Assembly: GCA_949710005.1 (NCBI GenBank)
Contig: OX453276.1
Span: forward strand, 11,160,699 to 11,224,698
Origin: Ricordea florida
Lineage: Eukaryota > Cnidaria > Anthozoa > Corallimorpharia > Ricordeidae
Direction: 5' to 3'
Length of the DNA: 64,000 bases
Under the pieces are notes generated by a model that saw nothing but the letters and a program-made list of their open reading frames with translations, had not been told where the DNA came from and searched no databases. Shown one piece after another: positions 23,380 through 33,020 of this stretch. Position numbers and translations under genes: made by a program. Every line of letters starts with the position of its first letter. The first letter of the stretch is position 1.

Positions 23380-25687
23380 GAATTAGTGATAATGGTATAT
23401 TGTTCCAAGTTCGTATAGTTCTAGGATAGAAAGAATATATGTATCATTCAAAGTGATAAGCTGTTGAAAAGGTACACAGTTGGGGTGCCTTGAGGCTCTT
23501 GTAATGGGACTTATTTCAGGTGGTAAACTAATACCAACAAGCCGTATGTAGATTTTGTAAAACATACACGCTTGGCTGACCAATGTTCGGTGTTCCAAGG
23601 ACTCCCATCCCAGTGCGTTGATCATTGTAGACACAACTATGACTCTAACGTGAATAATCATTGAAGACAAGTCTCGCCGCACGCCGCTGGACTATCTCTA
23701 TCTTGTCAATATTACACTGCGTATACGGATTCCATACACTACTGGCATACTCCAGTTTGGGACGCACAAGAGTACAGTAAGCAGTGTTCTTTACTTTGGG
23801 AGTACAACCAGATAAGATACGTCTTAGAAGGCCTAGAGTAGAATTCGCCTTCTTGCAGATGTTATCGCAATGTTCGATCCAGGATAAGTTGTCAGTGATA
23901 GATATGCCCAGATAAGTTGTAGAAGAAACTCTTGCAATAAGCTTGTCACCCAAAGAATAGTTGAATGCAACAGGGGTTTTCTTACGGGTAATCCCAAGTT
24001 GATAGCATTTAGATACATTAAAGGTAAGCTGCCAAGTCTTTGACCAATGAGATAGAAAGTTAAGGTCGTGTTGGAGAGTTTGACAATCCTGCTGGGCAGT
24101 TACTTCTCTGTGCAGGACCCAACCGTCTGCAATAGACGTAGATTGGACTGGATTGAATTGGAGATATCATTGATAAGCAAAAGAAATAGCACTGGACCCA
24201 AAACAGAATCCTGGGGTACACCACATATACCAGGCCTTGACGACGAGAGAACTCCATTGACTGAAACGTTTTGCTTACGATTTGTTAAAAAGGCTCTTAT
24301 CCAGTTTAGCATTCTACCCCTAATGCCATAATAATCAATTTTATCAAATAATCTCTCATGAGGTACATAGTCAAATGCTTTGGAGAAGTCCAGAAGTATG
24401 ACATCAGTTTGACTACGGAAGTTGCCCAATCATGTATTGCAGAAATGAGCTGCGTCTCACAAGAAAATTTCTCTCTAAAACCGTGTTGTTGGTCGATGAG
24501 GATGTTATTGGAGGGGGGGTGCTTTGCCATATGACTAAGAATAATGTGTTCCATTATTTTACAGCAGATACAGGTCAATGATATAGGGAGGTAGTTCGCT
24601 GGATTGGACTTATTACCTTCTTGAAAATTGCTGTAACTAAGGCATTAGACCAATCTGATAGAATCATGTTGCATTCATATGATTGCTGAAAGATAGATGA
24701 TAGCCAATAAGATACTGATTGCAAGACTTCCTTCAACACCTTGGCAGGATTTTCGTCAGGCTCACGCGCCTTCTTAGGATTCAGTTGGGATAGCTGTTTG
24801 TAAACATCATTTGCTGAAATCTTTAAATCTCGAATTGGTGAAAAAGGTTATGTACCAACGTTAGTAGTCGGTAACTGCTCTTGAGTAAAAAAATAAAGAA
24901 TTAAGAGATTCAGCTTTATCCTTGTCTGTTACAGATATTAATGAGTTGTTATTCTGCAAAGGAGGAATGCCAATATTTTCTGATTTACTGTTTCTTACAT
25001 AGGACCAGAATTTCTTTGGGTTTTCTGTTAGGCTACTCCCAATAACTTCATTAAGATAGTCATTGTGAGATTCTTTAATTAGTTTAGAAACCAGATTTCG
25101 TTGGTGTTTGAAGGCTTCCCAGTGAGGTTGTGTCTTAGAGCGAACGGCTCTTTTATGCAAACGATCTTTTTTTACGCATCTCTCTTTTGATATCGACGTT
25201 AATCCAAGGAAGTTTATATTTAGATCGGGATGATTTTTGCGGAATAAATTGGGACATCCCAGCTGTTAAGGAGGTTTTAAACATATCCCAGTTTTCTTCG
25301 ACTGACCTTTCTTCTGGTTTGGATGCAAAAAGTGATGACTCTGACATGAATTTTCCCAGACCAGGAAAATTAGCTTTGTCATATAAATACACCTTGTGAG
25401 GAGGCTTGACTTATCTAGTAGACTTTAGGTTGACGTTAAAGATGACAGCAAGATGATCACTAAATCCAGTTACAGTTAATAAGTCACCAATAGAATTTGG
25501 ATAGGCAGTTAATAGCAGATCCAGGACCTTCCTAGATATAGGTCTGGTAGGAACTTTCACATGCTGTGAATGAGAGTAATCATCAGTGATATGGAGAAAT
25601 TTCTGATGTTGAGTAGCCGTATTTGGAGTGGTTAGGGCTGGAAAAGATGTATTCCAATCAATATCTCCAACGTTTATGATGTTTGGA
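23380..25687 (-). pseudogene. LINE remnant 1, RT part (3' portion)
   Basis: Reading leftward: end of the endonuclease (VGDIDWNTSFPAL just inside the junction), linker (NPKKFWSYVRNSKSENIG), RT finger/palm (QQHGFREKFSCETQLISAIH; TDVILLDFSKAFDYVPHERL; GVPQDSVLGPVLFLL), and RT C-terminus (TYLGISITDNLSWIEHC; VWNPYTQCNIDKIEIVQRRA). Frameshifts near 24140, 24330-24430 and 24880 break it; the FADD box is shifted out of frame. The 5' part continues at 30348-30570 beyond an inserted transposon. Confidence 0.8.
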
Positions 25688-25776
25688 ACAAAGGCGACTA
25701 ATGTTGCGCATGCGTATTATCAAATAAAAATTAGGCCCAAAAGTATTCGAAGTGGAGTTACAACGAGGGAAGAAAG

Positions 25777-25869
25777 ATGGCGTCGTTGGCGTTTGTGGAA
25801 GGTTTAATGGGATACATTTTCAGTGCTATTTATGGGCTGATGGCGCAAGCACTGAAAGAGGACGGGTAA
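25777..25869 (+). CDS. Possible small membrane peptide or first exon
   Basis: ATG 25777 opens 30 codons with a hydrophobic middle (FVEGLMGYIFSAIYGLMAQA), ending at DG plus stop. The sequence GACGGGTAACAG at the stop could instead be a donor site leading to a second exon near 25930-26038 (REICFRSDILEMRGVQTCRR). The start has a good Kozak context (AAAGATGGCG). No family is recognised. Confidence 0.25.
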   Translation: MASLAFVEGLMGYIFSAIYGLMAQALKEDG

Positions 25870-27979
25870 CAGTCAGAAAGACCTAAGCAACTACTTCTAA
25901 TCTAGCTAATCCTTTTCTTCAGCAAAGAGAGAAATATGCTTTAGATCGGACATTTTGGAAATGCGCGGTGTTCAGACCTGTCGAAGAATAATGCAGAATA
26001 ACGAGAAGTTCGAAAAATTTCGCTTTGTTTACGGAGAGTAAGGTTGTTGTTGATTCCGCAAATCACAACAAGGAAGGCTGTTGTGCAATAAAGGAATTGG
26101 AACCGGGACTTACATTTGCATTTGTGGTGTTTTAACGAGGATATCCACGCTCGATGTGGTACAAAGCAAATTTGCCACCTCGACAGGATTTACAAATGGC
26201 GCGTCAGTTCTGAATGAGCCTGTGATCCTTACAAAGGATACCACAGCTTAAAATTTGTCCGTGATTGGAGTCAAGGTTAGTAACAAAAAAGTATCACACA
26301 CGAATTTCCTTTGTTCTCTTATTGTATCGAATATTATCTTTCCGGACATGAGAGTTCTTTACCAAACTAACATGTTTTGTCCGAACAAAATTTTTGGTTT
26401 AATTGCTCGGACTTTTGTCTCGGACTTTGGTCCACGAAAAGCCGTTAACTGATGAAAGTTTGTGACCTAGAAATTAGGCTTGGAACGAGATATTACCAAT
26501 AAAAGTGGAACAGCTCATTCTAAAGCCTCAAGTTATCGGCTCCTTCGTGTGAAAAAGTGCTTTTGTTTATCCACAAAACGGTTTTTGTTTTTCCATCATC
26601 GAGACTGTAATTTCACTTTATCTAAACATCTTAAGTCTCTGTGTGGCAAATTTGTAATTTTGAAGTTTTGTGGACAGTTTTTTTTCCTCCATTACGTAAG
26701 AAATGTAGATAAAACGGTCACTCTGTTGACCAAGTGAAAGTTTATGCACCCAAAACAGTTCTCGTCGCCAGTGGTCGAGCTAGTTTCGGCTGAAAGGTCA
26801 ACAAATAAGACTTGGTCCAGCGATCGCTTTCAATGCAAAGAGCGCATATTTCTGATGAGCTTACCTGTTTCAGAAGTTTGACCCTTGGAGTGGCAGGGCG
26901 CGTGCAAAATATTTACGAGAATAAGTCAAATTTCAGACACAAATGTGCACTTTGGCTGCGGACTGTCACCAAAACACGTCTCGTCGAAGATGTAAATGAA
27001 ATCTCTGACACTCTCTTCGTTAATAGTGGGATTAATTTAACAGTCCAGAAGCTGCAGATGTCTTAAAGATTCAAAGACACGATAATTCAAAATCTTGCGA
27101 ATAAAAAGCGATATTTTATTTCAAAAGTTATACTTCGATTCAAAGGTATTAATTATTACAACATTTGGTAGAAAATCAGTGCATGCAAACAATATTGGAA
27201 TGGAAATGTCTGCATTCCAAAAAGTATTTCACTCTAAATTATATAAATAGTTTTTGATTTTACAATTTATTCAGCCATATGTACAGTTTGGAAGTCATGT
27301 ACAGTTATTTTACAATTTATGCTGTTTTGAAAAATTTACAAATTGTTTGGTTCCATTTGTATTAGTTGACACTTTTAATAGACATAAATAAATTACAATT
27401 TGTACAGAAACATCTTTCCCCTATAATACTTTGTACTATAATATTAAACAATGATGCACTTACTGTTACAGGGATTTGTATGAAAACACACCTAAGTAAT
27501 TTGGAATTTTTCAACATATAGTCCGGCACTTAACCCAGAAGATATAAATTCAGTGAACCTATTACATAACCAGACTGACTAACAGAATAACCTTCAGTAA
27601 TGGAAAAGTAGGATGATTATATTTTACGTTCACTGATAATGAAAACGAAATCGGCATGACATAGCCAGAAAGCAACAAAATATAGCAAGCATACCTTTCA
27701 TGCATATTACACTGTATGTGCAACTTGTTGGTAAATGAGATACAGGTTATCGAACAGGTAGTTGAAGTGCAATGCAATGTAGACCTTAATGCTCATTAGA
27801 AGTTTACCTTTGGATACCATGTAGAGAATAAAAATATATACAGAGTAGAAAGAGAGTAGAGAGAGGGGGAAGGGAGAGAGAAAGGAGGGGGGGGGGGTGA
27901 GCAGAAACAAAAAAATAATTAAATAATAACATTAACTATACAGTCTACCTTTACATATCCTGATAGTCAGAAAATAACC
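25870..27979. other. Interior of the TIR transposon without a recognised gene
   Basis: Scattered short open frames (26255-26452, 26480-26737, 26812-27066) have no recognisable domain. The purine run GGGGGAAGGG...GGGGGG near 27865-27898 is a short low-complexity tract. This region could hold exons of an undetected plus-strand gene. Confidence 0.4.
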
Positions 27980-30031
27980 TCAGCATAACTCAACAGTAGT
28001 CATGTCAAATGGAGTGGGATTACATGTCCAGTCTCTTTTAGCCATTAACTCAATGTAGAGAGCCATTTGAAAGAGTTTGTTAGGACCTGCAGAAGCAATC
28101 ATGCCACCTATATTACAATGGATGTGGCTTTCCATGAGCACTGACTCACCATTTCTGCCAATAAGCAAAAGCATTGTTTTATCAGGGGGCAGGATTAACA
28201 CTGCAGCAAGCTTGGAATGTTGTGGTCTAGTGGAAAGATTTTGTAGTTCCCCTGCAAAGGAATTAAAATCATTGAATTGATATTCATTCCCACAATTCAC
28301 AACCCCTGAAAAACCTAGTTGTGAGTGATTGATTATCTCAGGTACACTGTATGTGGCTTGTGGATTGCTGATCCCATTGTAGGAATGATTTCCATAAATC
28401 ATAAACTGTTTAAACATACTAACAAATTCCAAAGGCAATCTCAGAGGAGAAGGCAGTATCCAGTTAGTTGATGACATTAGAAAATTAACAGCCCCATAAA
28501 CAGAGATGATGGTACATGCATTACTGCCCATTTGCCCAGGGGTAACAGTTGATTGTGAAAAAGAAAGAAGCCATTCGGTCTCATCTGGATTCACACGTGT
28601 TTCCCTGACAATTGGTCCCTGTGGAAAATAAGGAGATGGATTATTGCTTGTTTGTGACTGTTGCTCTCTGACACACCAATCACACATACGAGGCAACATA
28701 TGACCTCCTCTGACACACAATTGTGAAGGACAAACTGGGCACTTACCAAACATTCCAAGTGAAACTGGTCTCTGATGACCTTGCTTAAGATGACCGCAAG
28801 TACTGCAGTGGGGAGGCCTTCTCTTTGATGATGATGATGATGGTAAAGTTCTTGATGACAGGCTAGCCCTTGATGAAGGTAATGACTGTCCAGGTGGTGA
28901 ATCTACAGGGAAAGCTATTATCTGGACTGTCAAGTTTTGAACAACTTGCTCAACATTACCATCTATTGAGCTTGTAAGAGGCACACCATCATCATCATCA
29001 CAAATGTTGTGGTAGTCATCTGTCATCAGCAAAATTGCAAACTTCTTGTCAATGGCTTCTTGTATGGTATCGTTACACAAAATCAAATTCTCCTTGGCTA
29101 TGGCTGCACGGTTTCTGGAAATCACTTTTGAGGAAACGCTGGTTCCAAGTTGTCGCTGAGTTTCAATTCCAGATTGAGATAAATTGCAGAATTTTAGAAA
29201 TAAACCATTATCCTCTTGAAAAAAATTGCACTTTTGAGAAAAACCAAAACATAACTGATACAAAATGACAATTGTGCGTTTGCGGTTTAAATGTTTTCTC
29301 TCCTCAGAATGGCGGGAAGAGGTCATGCAAGAAAAAATAAAATTGAAAGCATTTGTCGCGCCGGCCTGAGAACAAAGCTTAAAAAACTCTTCAGGTTCAT
29401 AAATGGGAAGCTTCTTGTTCTTCAGGGCATCTTGAAGCCTTCTAATCTCCTCAGCAAATTTTTCTCCTGAAAAATGGGTTAGAGAAAAAATGTATTAATG
29501 GAAGGTCACACAAAATTTGTGAACGTTATGAAACGCGCCTACAATAAAAGGATCTTATCAAAGAGTTTTAGCAATTACACGCATAAATGCCCCACTTGCA
29601 TTTAATGAACATATTGTGTTAACAGAGTAGAAACATTTTTTGAAGGGCATTGAAATAAAAAAAAAAAATTTCAACATTAAAAACTTGCCTGTAACCTGAA
29701 GAAATTCTTTGTTTGGATCAGCAATTGGAAGCGGCGCGGCCGACAATTCACTCTCTGGCAATTTTTCTGTTATTTAAAGTTGAGAAAACAAATAATCACT
29801 AAGTGAATTTAGAGCGACATAAAAGGATAAGCGTAATTTAGAGAAAAGCCAGATTCCAACATTACCTGTTTCAACTCCCTCGTCATGAGCAACATCCACG
29901 TTGGTCGAGGTCCTTGCCGCATCTCTCTTCACTTCATTGTAGCATTTGCGACAAATGTTGCCGCCTTCCCAAGATAAAAACCTACTTTTTGAACGAGTCT
30001 TTTCGCACTTAGCGCACTTGTTTCGATACAT
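27980..30031 (-). CDS. Intact three-exon gene: zinc-finger protein with a cysteine-peptidase-like C-terminus
   Basis: The exons are 30031-29866, 29766-29689 and 29466-27980. They join in phase to 576 codons with no stop. The second intron uses a GC donor (CAG/GCAAGT). The N-terminus has a CxxC...CxxC zinc ribbon (CAKCEKTRSKSRF ... CRKCYNEV). Exon 3 has KLPIYEPEEFFKLCSQAGA, then a Ser-rich linker and a dense Cys/His cluster (CSTCGHLKQGH ... CPVC ... CDWC). The C-terminal QMGSNACTIISVYGAVNFL (Cys about 399) and VLMESHIHCNIGG (His about 529) have the Cys...His spacing and context of papain-fold/deubiquitinase-like peptidases; activity is inferred. An upstream in-frame ATG (30267) in a YY1-like motif could give a different first exon. 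The gene is passenger cargo of a TIR transposon. Confidence 0.65.
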
Positions 30032-30358
30032 TTATTATTCGCTAAGACAGAAATTAATTCATAATTAAGCTTACTTAAAGAAAGCGTTGCTTCCTCGAGC
30101 AAACAGGACTGCTCACCCAAAGCTAAAAAAAAAAGAAAAAAATTCCCGCCATCTAAAACACCCCTTGCAAAATCTTTTCCCGCCTTCTGAAATTTAAATG
30201 CTACAGCCAGAAACTTAAGAACGAACGATCGCAGAAAACCAAACGAAGCCATCAAATCATCCGCCATCTTGTTTATTTCACAGCGCGCGGTTGGAAATAC
30301 TGGACACAAGAATATTTAACAACCAATCAGACAAGAGTCTCCTTTGTTGATGTTTGGA

Positions 30359-30570
30359 TGATTTTGCACTTAAGCAAAAACTCGTCTTATAGATTCATTC
30401 AGATAATCGAGGGAATCAGAAGATGAGTTTGGCGGTCTGTAATAAGATGACAAATATAAAGTCTTGCAGTTTTCTACAGCAAAATCAAGTTCCTCAACAC
30501 AGCATTTCTCGTTCTCCCAAACTTCCACTTGTGTTTCTATAACTCGATAGAAACACGGTACATGTTTTCT
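30359..30570 (-). pseudogene. LINE remnant 1, endonuclease part (5' portion)
   Basis: The minus strand reads LYLSSYYRPPNSSSDSLDYL, typical of LINE apurinic-type endonucleases (..YRPP.S..). It continues VQNHPNI directly into the transposon's target repeat. Upstream it degenerates and is cut by a MITE at 30580. Confidence 0.75.
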
Positions 30571-30579
30571 ATTTCTTAA

Positions 30580-30778
30580 TTAGTATAAATACTCGGGTGA
30601 TTTTACAAAATCGCACGCTCTGATTGGTTCACTATCTCGGATTATCAGCCGATAATCACCTCGACGAACAAACTGCCTGCCAGTCGTTCGCGTGTTTTTG
30701 ATGAAATAAAATTCTTTCGTGTTGTACATTGCTTTTTCTTTTCTTTTTTTGATATAATCACCTGTGTATTTATACTAA
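30580..30778. repeat. MITE, family copy 1
   Basis: TTAGTATAAATAC at the left and GTATTTATACTAA at the right are perfect inverted repeats, extended by GGGTGAT / ATCACC. A second copy in the opposite orientation lies at about 55545-55722. Confidence 0.8.
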
Positions 30779-30886
30779 AACAATTATTCCCCTCAGGCTC
30801 AGTGATCAACGGTGAATATTCACCTCGACTTCGTCCCGGTGACTATTCCCCGATAATCACTTCGCCTTCGGCGAATAATTGTTAAT
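30779..30886. repeat. Foldback MITE
   Basis: AACAATTATTC and GAATAATTGTT are inverted ends, and GTGATCAACGGTGAATATTC-type sequences pair with the internal ATTCCCCGATAATCAC. It directly abuts the preceding MITE; a partial copy also abuts the related MITE at 55518. Confidence 0.6.
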
Positions 30887-30899
30887 TAACTAGCAGGAA

Positions 30900-31930
30900 A
30901 TTCTGTTGCCAATCATTACTTTGTAACTTTGTAACTTTATTTGATTTACCACAAAATACAAATAACGATAAAACAAGACAGTTACACAAAAGAAAATGAA
31001 AGTGGCGAGGAAGCGCAAAAAGAAACCATGAGGCTTATAGACATTGGGCTCCCTCAGAGTAAAAATAAAGTTAACAGTAACAGTAAGGCCAGGATCGAAA
31101 GTAAAATACAATGAAGGTTAGTATAAATTAACCAATTACATAGACTGAGTTGAAAAAATATAAGGTATGGTACATGTAACAAGTATAAAAATAATATCAG
31201 ACATGTGAAGAAATATAACTATTTACTACAAGATTTATAACTAATAATTCATATATAATTTTTTTTGTCAATTTCGTTTTGAATAAGTGGAGAGAATTAG
31301 ATTCTTTAATATTATTTTCTAAAGAGTTATAAAAAGTATGTCCTTGGAAAGTGACAGAGAATTTACGAAGGTTTGTTCTACAAAAAGGAAGGTGAAAATC
31401 GTTCGCGTGTCTAGTGGCATAAGTATGGACTTGTTTGTTTAAAGAAAAATAATTGTTGAACTTGGAAGGCAAAAGAGAATGGTTAAGAGAAAACATAAGT
31501 TTACCCAATGATTCTAGTTGTCTAATATTGGAAAGTTTTAGTAGCTCTAATTCTTTGAAAATAGGGTCTGAATGAGAATCGAAGGTTGATTTAGAAATAA
31601 TTCTGATAACTCGCTTTTGCAGAGACAAGACGGCGAAGATTGGTTTTGTACGTAGATTCCCGGACGGTAATACAATAATTACGATAAGGATAAACTAAAC
31701 AATAATAAAGAATTTTTAGACAGGGTTTAGGTAGAAAAAATCTTGCTCTATTAATGACACCTATTGATTTCGAGATTTTACGAGCTACTTGAGAAATGTG
31801 CGGTTTCCAAGACAGATGTTCATCTAGGACTACACCGAGGAAGACCGTTTCCTGTTCGATTCTCTGTTTATTTATGCATATTTGCATTGGAAAATGATAC
31901 CTTTTCTGTCTAGGCTTAAATAACAAAGTT
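30900..31930 (-). pseudogene. LINE remnant 2, RT C-terminus and 3' end
   Basis: The minus strand reads LLFKPRQKRYHFPMQICINK, then VFLGVVLDEHLSWKPHISQV and VINRARFFLPKPCLKILYYCLV. This is the post-FADD part of a Jockey/CR1-type RT, followed by a frame at 31628-31197 with SLQKRVIRIISKSTFDSHSD. The 3' end has short tandem AGTTACAA units near 30920-30950. The remainder of the same LINE lies at 48193-50110, on the other side of the Polinton-like element. Confidence 0.8.
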
Positions 31931-32102
31931 AGTAGTAGGGAAAAGCCGGTTCTAGCGCAGTTCACTTAAATGAAAAAAATCCTGCGCAAAATTTATCAGA
32001 AATTTACCAAAGCCGCTGCAAAGTAGTGAAAAGCGGTTTGTGGGACATGCAGAAATTTGCCTGAGATTTGCCTGAGATTTGTCTGAGATTTGCCAGAGAT
32101 TT

Positions 32103-32942
32103 TGCCAAGCCGGCGCAAAGCCGATGCCAAGCCGATGCCAAGCCTGTGCCAAGCCGATACTAAGCCGTTACCAAGCCTGTGCCAAGCCGATGCCAAGCCT
32201 GTGCCAAGCCGACGCAAAGCCGATGCCAAGCCGATGCCAAGCCTGTGCTAAGCCGATACTAAGCCGTTACCAAGCCGATACTAAGCCCTTGCCAAGCCGA
32301 TACTAAGCCGTTACCAAGCCTGTGCCAAGCCGATGCCAAGCCTGTGCCAAGCCGACGCAAAGCCGATGCCAAGCCGATACTAAGCCGATACTAAGCCGAT
32401 ACTAAGCCCTTACCAAGCCGATACTAAGCCCTTGCCAAGCCGATACTAAGCCGTTACCAAGCCTGTGCCAAGCCGATGCCAAGCCTGTGCCAAGCCGACG
32501 CAAAGCCGATGCCAAGCCGATACTAAGCCGATACTAAGCCGATACTAAGCCCTTGCCAAGCCGATACTAAGCCGTTACCAAGCCTGTGCCAAGCCGATAC
32601 TAAGCCGTTACCAAGCCTGTGCCAAGCCGATGCCAAGCCTGTGCCAAGCCATTACCAAGCCTGTGCCAAGCCGACGCAAAGCCGATGCCAAGCCGATGCC
32701 AAGCCTGTGCTAAGCCGATACTAAGCCGATACTAAGCCGATACTAAGCCCTTGCCAAGCCGATACTAAGCCGTTACCAAGCCTGTGCCAAGCCGATGCCA
32801 AGCCTGTGCCAAGCCGATACTAAGCCTGTGCCAAGCCGATACTAAGCCCTTGCCAAGCCTGTGCCAAGCCGATACTAAGCCGTTACCAAGCCTGTGCCAA
32901 GCCGATGCCAAGCCTGTGCCAAGCCGATGCCAAGCCTGTGCT
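32103..32942. repeat. Subterminal 11-bp tandem array, left (about 76 units)
   Basis: The units are variants of AAGCCGATGCC: AAGCCTGTGCC, AAGCCGACGCA, AAGCCGATACT, AAGCCGTTACC, AAGCCCTTGCC and AAGCCCTTACC. They are in a mixed, partly higher-order arrangement. AAGCC is invariant. Frames across the array read a period of 11 codons and are not genes. A matching array lies in the right TIR. A role in replication origin or packaging is possible but not shown. Confidence 0.92.
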
Positions 32943-32992
32943 AGAATTAAATTAATACAATAAAATAAAAAAAAAATGATAAATAAATGTGG

Positions 32993-33002
32993 TTTAAAAA
33001 GA
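32993..33002 (+). promoter_or_regulatory. Putative promoter box of the polymerase gene
   Basis: TTTAAAAAGA lies 28 bases before the ATG at 33021. It is a relative of the TAAAGA box found before other genes of the element. Because it lies in the TIR, the same box precedes the gene at the other end. Confidence 0.45.
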
Positions 33003-33020
33003 TGATTAATGAAATATTAA

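Larger units (their letters stand above)
25677..30358. mobile_element. 4.66-kb TIR transposon with 11-bp target duplication (MULE-like)
   Basis: The element proper is 25688-30347. Both flanks carry TGATGTTTGGA (25677-25687 and 30348-30358). The ends begin ACAAAGGCGACTAATGT and, inverted, ACAAAGGAGACTCTTGT, so the TIR is short and imperfect. Removing the element and one repeat restores an uninterrupted LINE endonuclease frame (QNHPNIINVGDIDW), which proves the borders. A 9-11-bp duplication is characteristic of Mutator-like elements. I see no transposase; the main cargo is an intact three-exon gene on the minus strand. Confidence 0.82.

Noticed and set aside
25688..30347. Kolobok or piggyBac assignment for this element
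   Set aside because: There is no TTAA at its ends; the 11-bp duplication fits a Mutator-like element better.
32079..32942. Long open frames across the 11-bp arrays in both TIRs
   Set aside because: Period-11-codon peptides on both strands are created by the tandem repeat, with no start context or domain.
32103..32942. CRISPR-like array
   Set aside because: Units are contiguous 11-mers with no spacers, and the genome is eukaryotic.
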